NCBI GenBank assembly: GCA_016744655.1
Contig: JADGDY010000002.1
Coordinates: forward strand, 1 to 64,000
Reading direction: 5' to 3'
DNA: 64,000 nt
Source: Bacteroidales bacterium
Lineage (GTDB): Bacteria; Bacteroidota; Bacteroidia; Bacteroidales; UBA12170
The notes beneath the pieces are model-generated. The model was given only the letters and a program-made list of their open reading frames with translations, ran no database searches and was not told where the DNA came from. A program made the translations under genes and the position numbers. Below, piece by piece: positions 1-8,498 of the stretch (the stretch's first letter is position 1; each line of letters opens with the position of its first letter).

Positions 1-1057
1 CCAATCAATATTGATTGAAAATGGTATTACAGCAATATTAATATTTGAATTATCAGAAGTTACAGGAAATACTGGTAACCTCACTGGTATGGTAAAAGAC
101 TCTATTACAGGAGAACCAATTCTGGAAGCTACAGTTTCTGTATTAGATCAAACAATCAATACTGACACCGATGGTATGTATTTATTTTCTGACTTAGCAA
201 TTGGTATGCAAGAAGTAACAGTAAGTGCTAATGGATACGAAACACAAACCCAATCTATTTTGATTGAAAATGGTGAAACAGTAATATTAATATTTGAATT
301 ATCAGAAGTTACAGGAAATACTGGTAACCTCACTGGTATGGTAAAAGATTCTATTACAGGAGAACCAATTCTGGAAGCTGCAGTTCATGTATTAGATCAA
401 ACTACCAATACTGATACCGATGGTATGTATTTATTTTCTGACCTAGCAATTGGTATGCAAGAAGTAACAGTAAGTGCTAATGGATACGAAACACAAGCTC
501 AATCTATTTTGATTGAAAATGGTGAAACAGTAGTATTAGATTTTGAATTATCAGAAGTTACAGGAAATACTGGTAACCTCACTGGTATGGTAAAAGATTC
601 TATTACAGGAGAACCAATTCTGGAAGCTACAGTTTCTGTATTAGATCAAACAACCAATACTGATACCGATGGTATGTATTTATTTTCTGACCTAGCAATT
701 GGTATGCAAGAAGTAACAGTAAGTGCTAATGGATACGAAACACAAGCTCAATCTATTTTGATTGAAAGTGGTGAAACAGTAGTATTGGATTTTGAATTAT
801 CAGAGATTGCAATTAGTACAGGTAATCTTTCAGGTATCGTTAAGGATTCCCTTTCTGGTAATCCAATCATGGGAGCTACAGTTTCTATATTGGATCAAAC
901 TACCAATACAAATGCAGATGGTAAATATTATTTTGCCGACCTAGTAACTGGCATCCAGGAGGTTTCAGTTTTTGCCAATGGATATGAAGCACAAACTCAA
1001 TCCATATTGATTGAAGATGGTACTATAGCTGTTTTAATCTTTGAACTTAATGAATTG
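1..1057 (+). repeat. In-frame 249-bp tandem repeats
   Basis: Units begin at 62, 311, 560 and 809, a strict period of 249 bp (83 codons), with a partial unit before base 62. Units 1-3 differ at only a few positions, mostly silent or single-residue changes. Unit 4 is clearly diverged but keeps the same length. The near identity of the first three points to recent duplication or gene conversion inside the gene. Confidence 0.95.
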
Positions 1058-1672
1058 TTTCTAGCTCCTCCAATAAATTTGACAGGCCCAGAATATGTGG
1101 TTTTCAATAATCCTATTGAGCTTATTTGGAATGCTCCAAGTAGTCTTTTAAATACAAAAGATGACTATAGTAATCAGGCACTGTCTATTATTGATTCCGA
1201 AAATAAAAATGATGTTTTTTTATCTCAATCAAAAAGTATATTAGGATACAACATATATACATCTCTTAATAACGGTTCCTTTGAGTATCTAGATTTCACA
1301 GAAGAAACTAGCTACATTGATAATAGCTATAATATAGTAGGAATACATTCTTATTATGTTACTGCTGTATATGAAGAAGGAGAATCAGAGCCATCAAATG
1401 AGATAATTGTAGATGTGATTCTGGCTCTTACAGAAGATCTAGATAATGCAATTCAATTATACCCTAATCCTGTTATAAATTATTTATACCTAAGCTCTAA
1501 TCTTTCAATTAAGCAAATAACAGCTTTTGACAATATTGGAAGAGTTGTTATATCGGAAAAAGTAAATACTCAAAGGCATCAGATTAATATATCAAATATT
1601 GAATCTGGAATATATACATTCCAAATTGAAACAGATGAAAGGATATATTCAAAGCGGATAATTATTAAGTAA
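1..1672 (+). CDS. T9SS-secreted protein with carboxypeptidase-regulatory-like repeats (5' end outside the window)
   Basis: The reading frame is already open at base 2, where the first codons match the end of a repeat unit, so the true start lies upstream. The visible part has one partial and four full repeats of about 83 residues, each a carboxypeptidase-regulatory-like (CarboxypepD_reg) beta-sandwich with the pattern GxLTGxVKDSxTGxPIxxA...TDxDGxYxFxDL...VSANGYE. The first three full repeats are almost identical and the fourth has diverged. A region that looks like a fibronectin-type fold follows (about residues 355-470), then a C-terminal type A T9SS sorting domain (LYPNPV ... GIYTFQI ... 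KRIIIK). The protein is therefore expected to cross the outer membrane by type IX secretion and be attached to or released from the surface. Its function is unknown; repeat arrays of this kind often form stalks or adhesin-like spacers. A terminator follows the stop. Confidence 0.85.
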   Translation, partial: QSILIENGITAILIFELSEVTGNTGNLTGMVKDSITGEPILEATVSVLDQTINTDTDGMYLFSDLAIGMQEVTVSANGYETQTQSILIENGETVILIFELSEVTGNTGNLTGMVKDSITGEPILEAAVHVLDQTTNTDTDGMYLFSDLAIGMQEVTVSANGYETQAQSILIENGETVVLDFELSEVTGNTGNLTGMVKDSITGEPILEATVSVLDQTTNTDTDGMYLFSDLAIGMQEVTVSANGYETQAQSILIESGETVVLDFELSEIAISTGNLSGIVKDSLSGNPIMGATVSILDQTTNTNADGKYYFADLVTGIQEVSVFANGYEAQTQSILIEDGTIAVLIFELNELFLAPPINLTGPEYVVFNNPIELIWNAPSSLLNTKDDYSNQALSIIDSENKNDVFLSQSKSILGYNIYTSLNNGSFEYLDFTEETSYIDNSYNIVGIHSYYVTAVYEEGESEPSNEIIVDVILALTEDLDNAIQLYPNPVINYLYLSSNLSIKQITAFDNIGRVVISEKVNTQRHQINISNIESGIYTFQIETDERIYSKRIIIK

Positions 1673-1689
1673 ATTAAGTTTATGATCAT

Positions 1690-1724
1690 AGGGGTGGCAA
1701 TTAATTTTGTCACCCCTTTTGTTT
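1690..1724 (+). terminator. Rho-independent terminator after the repeat protein
   Basis: AGGGGTG (1690-1696) pairs with CACCCCT (1711-1717) around a 14-base loop and is followed by a T-rich run. It begins 18 bases after the stop of the T9SS cargo gene. Confidence 0.8.
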
Positions 1725-1955
1725 TATATTGACTCTTCAATGATTAAATTGATCATACATTATAATAAAATTAGCTACAATAATAGTGTCAACTTTTCCT
1801 TTTTTCGGTCAAATCAAAATTAGACTGTCTAAATCAAATTCCGAGCATTTCCATGGGTGTATATGTTAGTCATATAAATAAAGATCCCATAAAGGATTAT
1901 TTCCATCTCATTGTTAATGTAGAACTCAGGTTAGTAAGATGTGAAACCAAGTAGT

Positions 1956-2252
1956 TTACTCTAAAAACCTAACTTTAGCTTCCTCTTTATCAAAAGAAGA
2001 CTTCTTAAAGGGATGCGCCTCGGTATTAAACACATAATCATCCAAATTGAACTCTCCATTACCCATGGTAAAGGATAAATAGAAATACTTCATGGTTTCG
2101 GCAAAGAAGAAGGTGGGCATATAATCCTTTTTCTCCATGGTTTGCACATCCTTAATGGAGGAGAAAGCTACATCGGTTCTGCAGTATTTCATGATGTCTC
2201 TCCAATATTGTTCTATCATATCTTCATATACTTTCTTACCTGTAAAATGCAA
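1956..2252 (-). pseudogene. GH47 alpha-mannosidase-like C-terminal fragment
   Basis: About 98 codons nearly identical to the C-terminus of the intact GH47 gene at 5774-7216: YEDMIEQYW, DVQTMEKKDYMPTFFFAET, MGNGEF and the family signature VFNTEAHPFKK are all present. Homology starts abruptly around 2250, at the point matching HYTGKKKYED in the intact protein, so the first 400 or so residues, including the signal peptide and most of the (alpha/alpha) barrel, are missing. Upstream DNA switches directly into a fragment of a different glycoside hydrolase on the opposite strand. The high identity suggests a fairly recent duplication or recombination. It is very unlikely to be functional. Confidence 0.85.
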
Positions 2253-2422
2253 GAGGAGGCTTTGAATTAAGTTTTAAATGGACAGATAGTGAATTAGAGG
2301 AAGTTGAATTGTATTCAAAAAACGGGAATACTTGTACCCTCTATTATAATGGAATGAGCAAAACTATTGAGACTACAAAAGGGGAAAGCTATCGTTTCGA
2401 TGAATACCTTCAGTTGTTATAG
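2246..2422 (+). pseudogene. GH95 alpha-L-fucosidase-like C-terminal fragment
   Basis: Reading from about 2246 gives NARGGFELSFKW, then ELEEVELYSKNGNTCTLYY and KTIETTKGESYRF, ending at TAG 2420-2422. This matches the end of GH95-type glycosidases, whose last domain commonly reads ARGGFEV.M.W.DG.L....I.S..G..C.V.Y. There is an in-frame stop at 2243-2245 and no start codon, so it is a relic. It abuts the GH47 fragment on the other strand within a few bases of 2246-2252, which marks a recombination junction. The GH95 assignment rests on remembered family patterns and should be checked by search. Confidence 0.6.
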
Positions 2423-2615
2423 ATTAAATTCGTTTGTATACTGTTATAAAACAGCGTTTTTTAAGACAAAAAATTGGCTTTACTAGAGGATGGTTTTTGT
2501 AATCAAATGGATAATGATAATCCTTCAATATTTATATTATATTTCATATAAATGTCTACCAGATATAGATTCATCACTATATTTGGTACACTTACTATTC
2601 TTTTCTTAATTGGTA
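2423..2615. other. Spacer between gene relics
   Basis: A T-rich stretch between the GH95 relic and the second GH47 relic. I see no reading frame, hairpin with a T tail, or promoter that I can support here. Confidence 0.5.
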
Positions 2616-2945
2616 TTATTCAGTCAATCCCAATCTAATCTTCACTTCTCCCCTATCAAAAGAAAACTTCTTAAAAGGACGTGCTTCGGTATTAAACACG
2701 TAATCATTTAGGCTTAATTTACTATTAACTTGAGGTACTGATTTAAAAAACAAGTAAAACCTTACTGTTCTTATAATTTTGTTTTAGCAAAAAAAGAGCT
2801 TCTCTCAATGACTAGAAGATGATCATTTGATTCTTCTATCCCAAGAACAAATTGTCCTTCCTCTGAACATCAAAACTAAGAAAACTCATCTGAGCGATAT
2901 CCACCATCATTTGAACAGCAATTAAATTCATTTGAATTATATATT
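2616..2945 (-). pseudogene. Second, older GH47 C-terminal relic
   Basis: The minus strand ending at TAA (2616-2618) reads LNDYVFNTEARPFKKFSFD and then EVKIRLGL, clearly homologous to the end of the intact GH47 protein (LDDYVFNTEAHPFKKSSFD, EVKLRLGL). Further upstream, pieces in shifted frames (SSFFAKTK, then RFYLFFKS) line up with PTFFFAETMKYFYLAF. Several stops and frameshifts interrupt it. Homology is firm to about 2735, probable to about 2810 and only tentative to 2945. It is more degraded and less similar than the fragment at 1956-2252, so it is probably an older loss. Confidence 0.65.
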
Positions 2946-3015
2946 TCGACTTATAAATGATCTGTCATCTAATTTTGTGCACCAAATTACTTGAAATTAA
3001 ATCTAAATATTACAG

Positions 3016-3927
3016 ATGAAGAACATCAGAAATATCATTTATCTTTTTTACCTCTTAGTTTTTGCCACCCCGTCAATAGGGATTTCACAAAATGATAGTC
3101 TAGGAACTGCTTCATTAGAGAAATTTCCTGTTATAAGTTGTAATTATTTGCATTATGTCAAATCTTCTAATAGTTCAGATAACTATATTCATACTAATAG
3201 GGAATTAAACTTCAAGCTTAATTATGCTTATGAGTTACATCAAGATTCATTATACCTGTTGGCCGGTTTGCAATTCTCAAATACAAACTATAAATATCCT
3301 TCAATTTACTCGATTACAAACGATAATTTAATCCATGGATTATACTATTTTGGCATAAGCAAATTATCAAAAAAGGGATATAAATATGTTGGATTAATTA
3401 GCCCAATAATGGCTTCTTCCTTAGACAATAAAATAAGGAAAAGGGATCTCTTCATCCAAACAGATTTTATTATTTCCAAAAGAATAAAGCCTCATTTCGA
3501 GCTTGGATTTGGTTTCTCTTATGGTACCGGAATTTCCAAGAATACTAATTATGTTTTCTATCCATTAACAACAGTTAAATATAGAAAAGGTAATGTATTA
3601 ATATCTGGCCTATTGCCTTCAAAAATATCATGTGTTAAAAGTATTGGTAAACACGATTTTGGTATTATTGCCAGATATCGAGATACTTTTTTCAACAATA
3701 CCAGCAGATTGGTCGTTATTGATGATACACAAATGCTTCGAAACAAAAAGTTCACTATTGGCCCTTCATATCAACTCAACATATTCAAAGATTTATATTT
3801 TGAACTTGAATTAGATATTGTTCTTGTAGACAAGCATTACCGATACATTAACACAAAAGAAAAAAGTTATACATTTAATTCTTCAGAGAAGTTTATTATA
3901 AGTTTAGCTTTACACATTCTTAAATAA
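3016..3927 (+). CDS. Hypothetical outer-membrane beta-barrel-like protein
   Basis: A 303-residue protein with an N-terminal signal peptide (residues 1 to about 24, ending ...SIGISQ). The rest is dominated by alternating polar/aromatic strands of about 10 residues (YLLAGLQFSNTNY, LIHGLYYFGISKL, PHFELGFGFSYGTG, FELELDIVLV) and ends in a strand, typical of an outer-membrane barrel. It vaguely resembles DUF6268-type Bacteroidota barrels, but I do not recognise a family with confidence. The LytS-type kinase starts 10 bp downstream and the LytTR regulator 9 bp after that, so the three genes look like one operon. The protein may be a sensor input or a target of that two-component system. Confidence 0.7.
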   Translation: MKNIRNIIYLFYLLVFATPSIGISQNDSLGTASLEKFPVISCNYLHYVKSSNSSDNYIHTNRELNFKLNYAYELHQDSLYLLAGLQFSNTNYKYPSIYSITNDNLIHGLYYFGISKLSKKGYKYVGLISPIMASSLDNKIRKRDLFIQTDFIISKRIKPHFELGFGFSYGTGISKNTNYVFYPLTTVKYRKGNVLISGLLPSKISCVKSIGKHDFGIIARYRDTFFNNTSRLVVIDDTQMLRNKKFTIGPSYQLNIFKDLYFELELDIVLVDKHYRYINTKEKSYTFNSSEKFIISLALHILK

Positions 3928-3937
3928 TAACATAGAA

Positions 3938-4963
3938 ATGAATCTACTTAAATTACCCAGGTATAGCCTGTTATCAATATTGCTTAGAATAATTGTGGTA
4001 AGTATTATTGCTGTAGCACACATGCAACTTCTTATTCTTATTTTGGAACTATTAGACAAAAACTCTAACGTTGACCTTTTAGAATATTCTATTTTAATCA
4101 TTGGTTTTAATATTATTGTAGAAAGTAATTTGGCACTTGACTTATTATACAAAAGGTTATTCCCTTTACCTCAAAAGCTAAATCAAAGAATGATAGTTCA
4201 ATTTAGTGTTGGTGTTATCATATTAATGGTTCTTTCATTTATTCTTATTAGTTTATTGCCTTATAAACTAGAGTCTGAAAACATCATATTTTCCATTAAT
4301 TTAGTCATTGGTTTGGTTTTAATAAATGGTATGTCATCTAGGCTAATTCTATATAATATTACAGACCAACTTATACATTCAGAAAAACAAATTGCTCAGT
4401 TGAAACAGGAGAAGTTAAAATTGGATTATTTAAACTTACAAGATAAACTTGATCCTCATTTTTTATTCAACAACCTAACTATTTTGAAGTCGTTAGCTTA
4501 TCATAAGAACGAATACACCGTTCCTTTTATTGAAAATTTCACAGATATCTATCGATATGTACTCCAAAGTAGCGACAAACAATTGGTGACAATAAATGAA
4601 GAGATAGAATTCATAGAGTCATTTTTAGATTTGCATAAAATAAGAATAGGAGAAGGATTAAAGATTAAAATAGATATCAATAATTCAGTAAGAACAAGAA
4701 AAATATCTCCACTTACTTTGCAATTACTGGTAGAGAACTCTTTGAAACATAATATTGTAAGCAAATCATCCCCTTTGAATATCAAGATTTACACTGAAGA
4801 GGATTTTATCGTAGTGGACAATAATATTAGAAAGAAACAAAGTACCTATTCAACCAAAATGGGACTAGAAAATTTAAGAATGCGTTATGAGTTTTTAACT
4901 GAAAAATTGATTATTTTCGATGATACAAATAATCATTTCACCGTTAAAGTACCCCTATTATAA
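3938..4963 (+). CDS. LytS/YehU-type membrane sensor histidine kinase
   Basis: A 341-residue kinase. The first 150 residues hold about four hydrophobic segments (near residues 10-35, 45-65, 85-105 and 115-135). A coiled linker (QIAQLKQEKLKLDYLNLQDKL) leads to the His_kinase domain (PF06580 type): phospho-acceptor H174 in DPHFLFNNL, followed by an N-box LLVENSLKHN and a short ATP lid ending MGLENLRMRY. The G-box is reduced, as is usual for this family. It should autophosphorylate and pass phosphate to the LytTR regulator encoded 9 bp downstream. The signal is unknown; the preceding beta-barrel gene is the obvious candidate partner. Confidence 0.88.
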   Translation: MNLLKLPRYSLLSILLRIIVVSIIAVAHMQLLILILELLDKNSNVDLLEYSILIIGFNIIVESNLALDLLYKRLFPLPQKLNQRMIVQFSVGVIILMVLSFILISLLPYKLESENIIFSINLVIGLVLINGMSSRLILYNITDQLIHSEKQIAQLKQEKLKLDYLNLQDKLDPHFLFNNLTILKSLAYHKNEYTVPFIENFTDIYRYVLQSSDKQLVTINEEIEFIESFLDLHKIRIGEGLKIKIDINNSVRTRKISPLTLQLLVENSLKHNIVSKSSPLNIKIYTEEDFIVVDNNIRKKQSTYSTKMGLENLRMRYEFLTEKLIIFDDTNNHFTVKVPLL

Positions 4964-4972
4964 TCTTTAAAT

Positions 4973-5740
4973 ATGAAAGAAATACTAATTATTGAAGACG
5001 AACCTATTATTAGCGATTTACTAATCTCTATGGTAAAGAAACTTCGTCCAAATTGGAAAATATTAACGGTTCTCGAAAGTGTAGAGGAATCTATCTTTTG
5101 GTTAAAAACAAACCCATCACCTGATTTAATATTTTTAGATATCCAACTGAATGATGATATCTGTTTCACCATATTTGATGAGGTTATTGTAGATAGTAAA
5201 ATTATTTTCACAACAGCCTATGATAATTATGCTATTCAAGCATTTGATCTTAATTCCATACATTATCTTTTAAAACCAATCCGAGAATATAAGCTAGTTC
5301 ATGCCATAGAAAAATTCGAATCTTCAATTATGGGCTCCACTCTTGATGAGAAAAAAATTTATAGTAGTATTTTAAAAGCAATGAATGCTGATCAGAGAAG
5401 TTATAGATCTAAAATCCTTATTCATGGTATCACATCATATTACCAGGTTTTTATTCAAGACATTGCCTATTTTCAAATTGAAAACAAAGCTCTTTATGCC
5501 ATTACTTCAGATAAAAAGGAACATATTATAGACTCCACAATAGAGAGTTTAATGCCCCAATTAGATCCTCAGCTCTTTTTTAGAGTGAATAGAAGCACCA
5601 TTGTCAATATTAAATTTATTTTCAATTTTGAAAACTATTTTTCAGGAAAACTCATCTTGAATCTTCTCCCTCCATTCTCAAAAACTTTTAAAATAAGTAG
5701 ACTCAAGGCTAATGCCTTCAAAATTTGGATGGGGCAATAA
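4973..5740 (+). CDS. LytTR-family response regulator
   Basis: A 255-residue protein: an N-terminal receiver domain (residues 1-120) with acidic pocket E8-D9-E10, phospho-acceptor D56 in LIFLDIQ, T80/T81 and conserved K101 in LLKP. A linker follows, then a C-terminal LytTR DNA-binding domain (about 150-250: IAYFQIENKALYAIT, FFRVNRSTIVN). It is expected to bind direct-repeat promoter sites when phosphorylated by the kinase encoded just upstream. It is the last gene of the three-gene operon and faces the GH47 gene convergently with 33 bp between stops, so it may or may not control that gene. I see no distinct terminator in that gap. Confidence 0.9.
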   Translation: MKEILIIEDEPIISDLLISMVKKLRPNWKILTVLESVEESIFWLKTNPSPDLIFLDIQLNDDICFTIFDEVIVDSKIIFTTAYDNYAIQAFDLNSIHYLLKPIREYKLVHAIEKFESSIMGSTLDEKKIYSSILKAMNADQRSYRSKILIHGITSYYQVFIQDIAYFQIENKALYAITSDKKEHIIDSTIESLMPQLDPQLFFRVNRSTIVNIKFIFNFENYFSGKLILNLLPPFSKTFKISRLKANAFKIWMGQ

Positions 5741-5773
5741 TTGTTACCAATAAATTTCTGTCAAAGTATAATA

Positions 5774-7216
5774 CTATTTCAATCCCAACCTAAGCTTCAC
5801 CTCTTCTGCATCAAAAGAAGACTTCTTAAAAGGATGTGCTTCGGTGTTGAATACATAATCATCAAGAATAAACTCCCCATTACCCATGGTGAAAGCCAAG
5901 TAGAAATATTTCATGGTTTCGGCGAAAAAGAAAGTGGGCATATAATCCTTTTTCTCCATGGTTTGCACATCCTTAATGGATGAAAAAGCCACATCGGTTC
6001 TGCAGTATTTCATAATATCGGCCCAGTATTGTTCAATCATATCTTCATATTTCTTCTTGCCTGTATAGTGCAAAAGATAGTAAGCTGACTCAATAATCTC
6101 TGGATTTAGATCGTAAACAGGATAAGTGGGAACTGCAGCATCGTAATCGTAAATCATAGGTTCTAAACCATATTTATTCCATAGCCAATCCCAAGTGGCT
6201 TGGTTTTTCTCAGCTCTTTCTATATCACCACTTATTGCTAATACGGCTGGAAAGAAAGCATCATATAATGTCACAATTCCACCTTCTTTGATCTCATCAT
6301 TATCAGCATACATAAATTTGGTTTGCTTTTCTCCACTGTGCATATCAACTCTTCGGTACCAAAATGAAGTATCACTTTCATCAACCAAATAGGTGTTGAT
6401 GGCATAAATACTCTTCTCCCAAATGGGTTTTAAATCTTCATCGCCGAAGAGGAGGTAGGCTTTATAAAGATATTCGTAATAAGAATCAATTCCGGCACAG
6501 ATATGACTGGTTCCGTGTTTCCATTCTCCGGTTTCCACATCAATAAGCTCTGCTACTAAATTGATTTCCGAAACGCGATCCCACACGGCTAAATTTGCTT
6601 TTTTGGCAGTCTGATAATAAACAGGATTCTTGGTATAATAACTTAAAATCCCCATTTCCAACATATAAGATGCTGCTTCGGCCACGTTAATTTGAGAACC
6701 TTTTGCTTCTCCTGTTTTTAAGTTGAACCAATAATAGGGCATCCCAGTTGGCGAATCGAATGCTGCTAACATTTTCTGACCAAACTCTTCTGTTTTATCA
6801 AGTATCTTTTGGTCTTTGGTGTATTCGTACATGGCCAGCATACCACCTAGAATTCTAATGTTAACCTCAAAGGTTTTTACAAACAAATCTTTATCCCAGC
6901 TAATGGAATCGATAACATAGTTTTCAACCTCCTTAGCATATTCATCCAAGCCCATTACTTTCATGGTGCTATAGGCATCGATGGGAGATATTGCCAAAGA
7001 TTCTTCATACCAATCTTGGTAACTTTTAGAGAGCGGTAGTAATACATCATGTCCCCAAGCATAGGTTTTATAGGCTTCCCAGCTTCTTACAAATTCCGAT
7101 TTAACTTCTAATGCTAAATCTATTTCTACTTCTTTTGTTGCTGTTTCTTTTGGTGGATTATTACAAGAAGTAAAAAGAAGGAAAAGTGATGATAAAATTA
7201 TTAATAATTGTTTCAT
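5774..7216 (-). CDS. GH47 family alpha-mannosidase-like lipoprotein
   Basis: Start placed at the Met at 7216, which opens a lipoprotein signal (MKQLLIILSSLFLLFTSC, Cys at 18); the longer frame only adds non-conserved residues. The mature protein (about 480 residues) shows glycoside hydrolase family 47 landmarks along its length: SWEAYKTYAWGHDVLLPLS near the N-terminus, a DAFFPAVLAISGD segment, ESAYYLLHYTG, FFFAETMKYFYLAF and the C-terminal VFNTEAHPF, whose Thr binds calcium in characterised members. GH47 enzymes are exo-alpha-1,2-mannosidases acting on N-glycan-type mannose chains; bacterial members of this length are known but few are characterised. It probably acts at the outer membrane or periplasm on scavenged mannan or glycoprotein glycans. 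Two truncated copies of its C-terminus lie at 1956-2252 and 2616-2945. Confidence 0.85.
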   Translation of the reverse strand: MKQLLIILSSLFLLFTSCNNPPKETATKEVEIDLALEVKSEFVRSWEAYKTYAWGHDVLLPLSKSYQDWYEESLAISPIDAYSTMKVMGLDEYAKEVENYVIDSISWDKDLFVKTFEVNIRILGGMLAMYEYTKDQKILDKTEEFGQKMLAAFDSPTGMPYYWFNLKTGEAKGSQINVAEAASYMLEMGILSYYTKNPVYYQTAKKANLAVWDRVSEINLVAELIDVETGEWKHGTSHICAGIDSYYEYLYKAYLLFGDEDLKPIWEKSIYAINTYLVDESDTSFWYRRVDMHSGEKQTKFMYADNDEIKEGGIVTLYDAFFPAVLAISGDIERAEKNQATWDWLWNKYGLEPMIYDYDAAVPTYPVYDLNPEIIESAYYLLHYTGKKKYEDMIEQYWADIMKYCRTDVAFSSIKDVQTMEKKDYMPTFFFAETMKYFYLAFTMGNGEFILDDYVFNTEAHPFKKSSFDAEEVKLRLGLK

Positions 7217-7270
7217 TTTGATGGATTTACTGTTTCTTTTCCAAGAATAATTTACGATTTTTCTTTCACA

Positions 7271-7304
7271 CAAAGCTAGTATCTTTATTAAAGAATAGGA
7301 ACAA
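7271..7304 (-). promoter_or_regulatory. Candidate promoter of the GH47 gene
   Basis: On the minus strand, a perfect -7 element TAGCTTTG (7271-7278) is preceded at a 23-base spacing by TTG (7302-7304). This fits the Flavobacterium-type TTG-N17..23-TAnnTTTG consensus, at the long end of the range. Predicted transcription would start near 7264, leaving a leader of about 48 bases. Confidence 0.45.
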
Positions 7305-7655
7305 AAACATTGAAGTTAAATGTAAATATATTGCTTTATGACGATATATATTGAAGTAATACAGCTCTTAGGATATTGAAAACTGAGTACAAGTAACACA
7401 GAATCTCCTGAACTGTAGTTATATTTGAAGATCTGGTATTGTTGAACTGCAGCTCGGGAAAGCTGCGTTACTCCTAGAAGAAACAATGATCAGCTTTGCC
7501 GACCCTTGTTTCTGAAAAAATCCGTAAAAATTATCGGAAACGGTAGATGGATTTTCTTTTTATTAAAAAACATGTCGATTTCTAAATGTAAACTCAAAGT
7601 GTGAGTTTGCCTTGAATAGGGGTATGTTAATTTCTTGTATATGTAGAAACTGGAT
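7305..7655. other. Intergenic region between the GH47 gene and rsmG
   Basis: About 350 bp with no supportable gene. It holds a small hairpin GCAGCT-cgggaa-AGCTGC (7449-7466 region) and a short inverted repeat AAACTCA...TGAGTTT near 7590-7608. The meaning of either is unknown. Confidence 0.5.
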
Positions 7656-8270
7656 TTAATATAAATGCACTACTTTCTTAGTTTCAAAGAATTCCTCTTC
7701 ATAGATTTTATGGAGATCGAGAATTTTGTAGTCTTTGTCGGTTCCCATGATTTCTTCTAAAACATCACCTCCTTTAATATAGAGTATACCATTTTTTAAA
7801 TCGTTGAATCCTTTTTTCTTGATTTTATTATTAATCCAAGAACAGAATTCTGGTAGACGAGTTACCGCACGACTAACCACAAAATCAAACTGACCTTTTA
7901 CTTGATTTGCTCGGATTTGCTCGGAAGTCACATTTCTTAAACCCAATTGCTCGGTGATGTCTTGTACTACCATGATCTTTTTACCAATGGAATCTACCAA
8001 ATGAAAACGAACCTGTGGAAACATAATGGCTAAAGGAATTCCTGGGAAACCTCCTCCAGTTCCCACATCTAATACTAAAGAGTTTGGTTTAAACTCCATC
8101 ATTTTAGCTATAGATAAGGAATGTAGAATATGACGCTCCATTAATTGGTCACTATCTTTTCTACTTACCAAATTGATTTTCGAGTTCCAATCTAAATACA
8201 AGGCTTCAGCCTTTAGGTATAAGTCAATTTGCTTGTCGGTAAGATTGGGGAAGTATTTCTTTAATATCAT
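7656..8270 (-). CDS. rsmG: 16S rRNA (guanine-N7) methyltransferase RsmG
   Basis: Start set at the Met at 8270 (MILKKYFPNLTDKQI), giving 204 residues, the usual size for the family; the longer frame adds 33 atypical residues. The Rossmann SAM-binding motif is clear (LVLDVGTGGGFPGIPLAI), as are the RsmG hallmarks NLVSRKD...LMERHILHSLS near the N-terminus and FDFVVSRAVTRL later. RsmG methylates G527 (E. coli numbering) of 16S rRNA with SAM; its loss gives low-level streptomycin resistance in other bacteria. It is a single transcription unit here, with no gidA/mnmG neighbour. Confidence 0.95.
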   Translation of the reverse strand: MILKKYFPNLTDKQIDLYLKAEALYLDWNSKINLVSRKDSDQLMERHILHSLSIAKMMEFKPNSLVLDVGTGGGFPGIPLAIMFPQVRFHLVDSIGKKIMVVQDITEQLGLRNVTSEQIRANQVKGQFDFVVSRAVTRLPEFCSWINNKIKKKGFNDLKNGILYIKGGDVLEEIMGTDKDYKILDLHKIYEEEFFETKKVVHLY

Positions 8271-8498
8271 GTTTTTTGCTCTAATGATTTGCAAAGGTCG
8301 GAAAATTACGGCAGAATTTGAAAGGAAAATCAAGCGAAATTCTCCATATGGTAAGCGAATCTTATTCATTGGACAGTTTACATATCATGTACTATTTCCT
8401 AGTTGTTATTTCATGGAAACACTCTATAATCATTGAATTTCACTCTGGGATCTATGTACCTTTAATCAACCAATTCTCTAGCTCAAAACAATTATAGC

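Noticed and set aside
3910-4152. Minus-strand frame across the start of the LytS-type kinase
   Set aside because: Antisense to the hydrophobic N-terminus of a well-supported gene; the hydrophobic look is a mirror effect.
5741-5983. An 80-codon plus-strand frame after the LytTR regulator
   Set aside because: It lies antisense to the C-terminus of the intact GH47 gene and has no independent coding signs.
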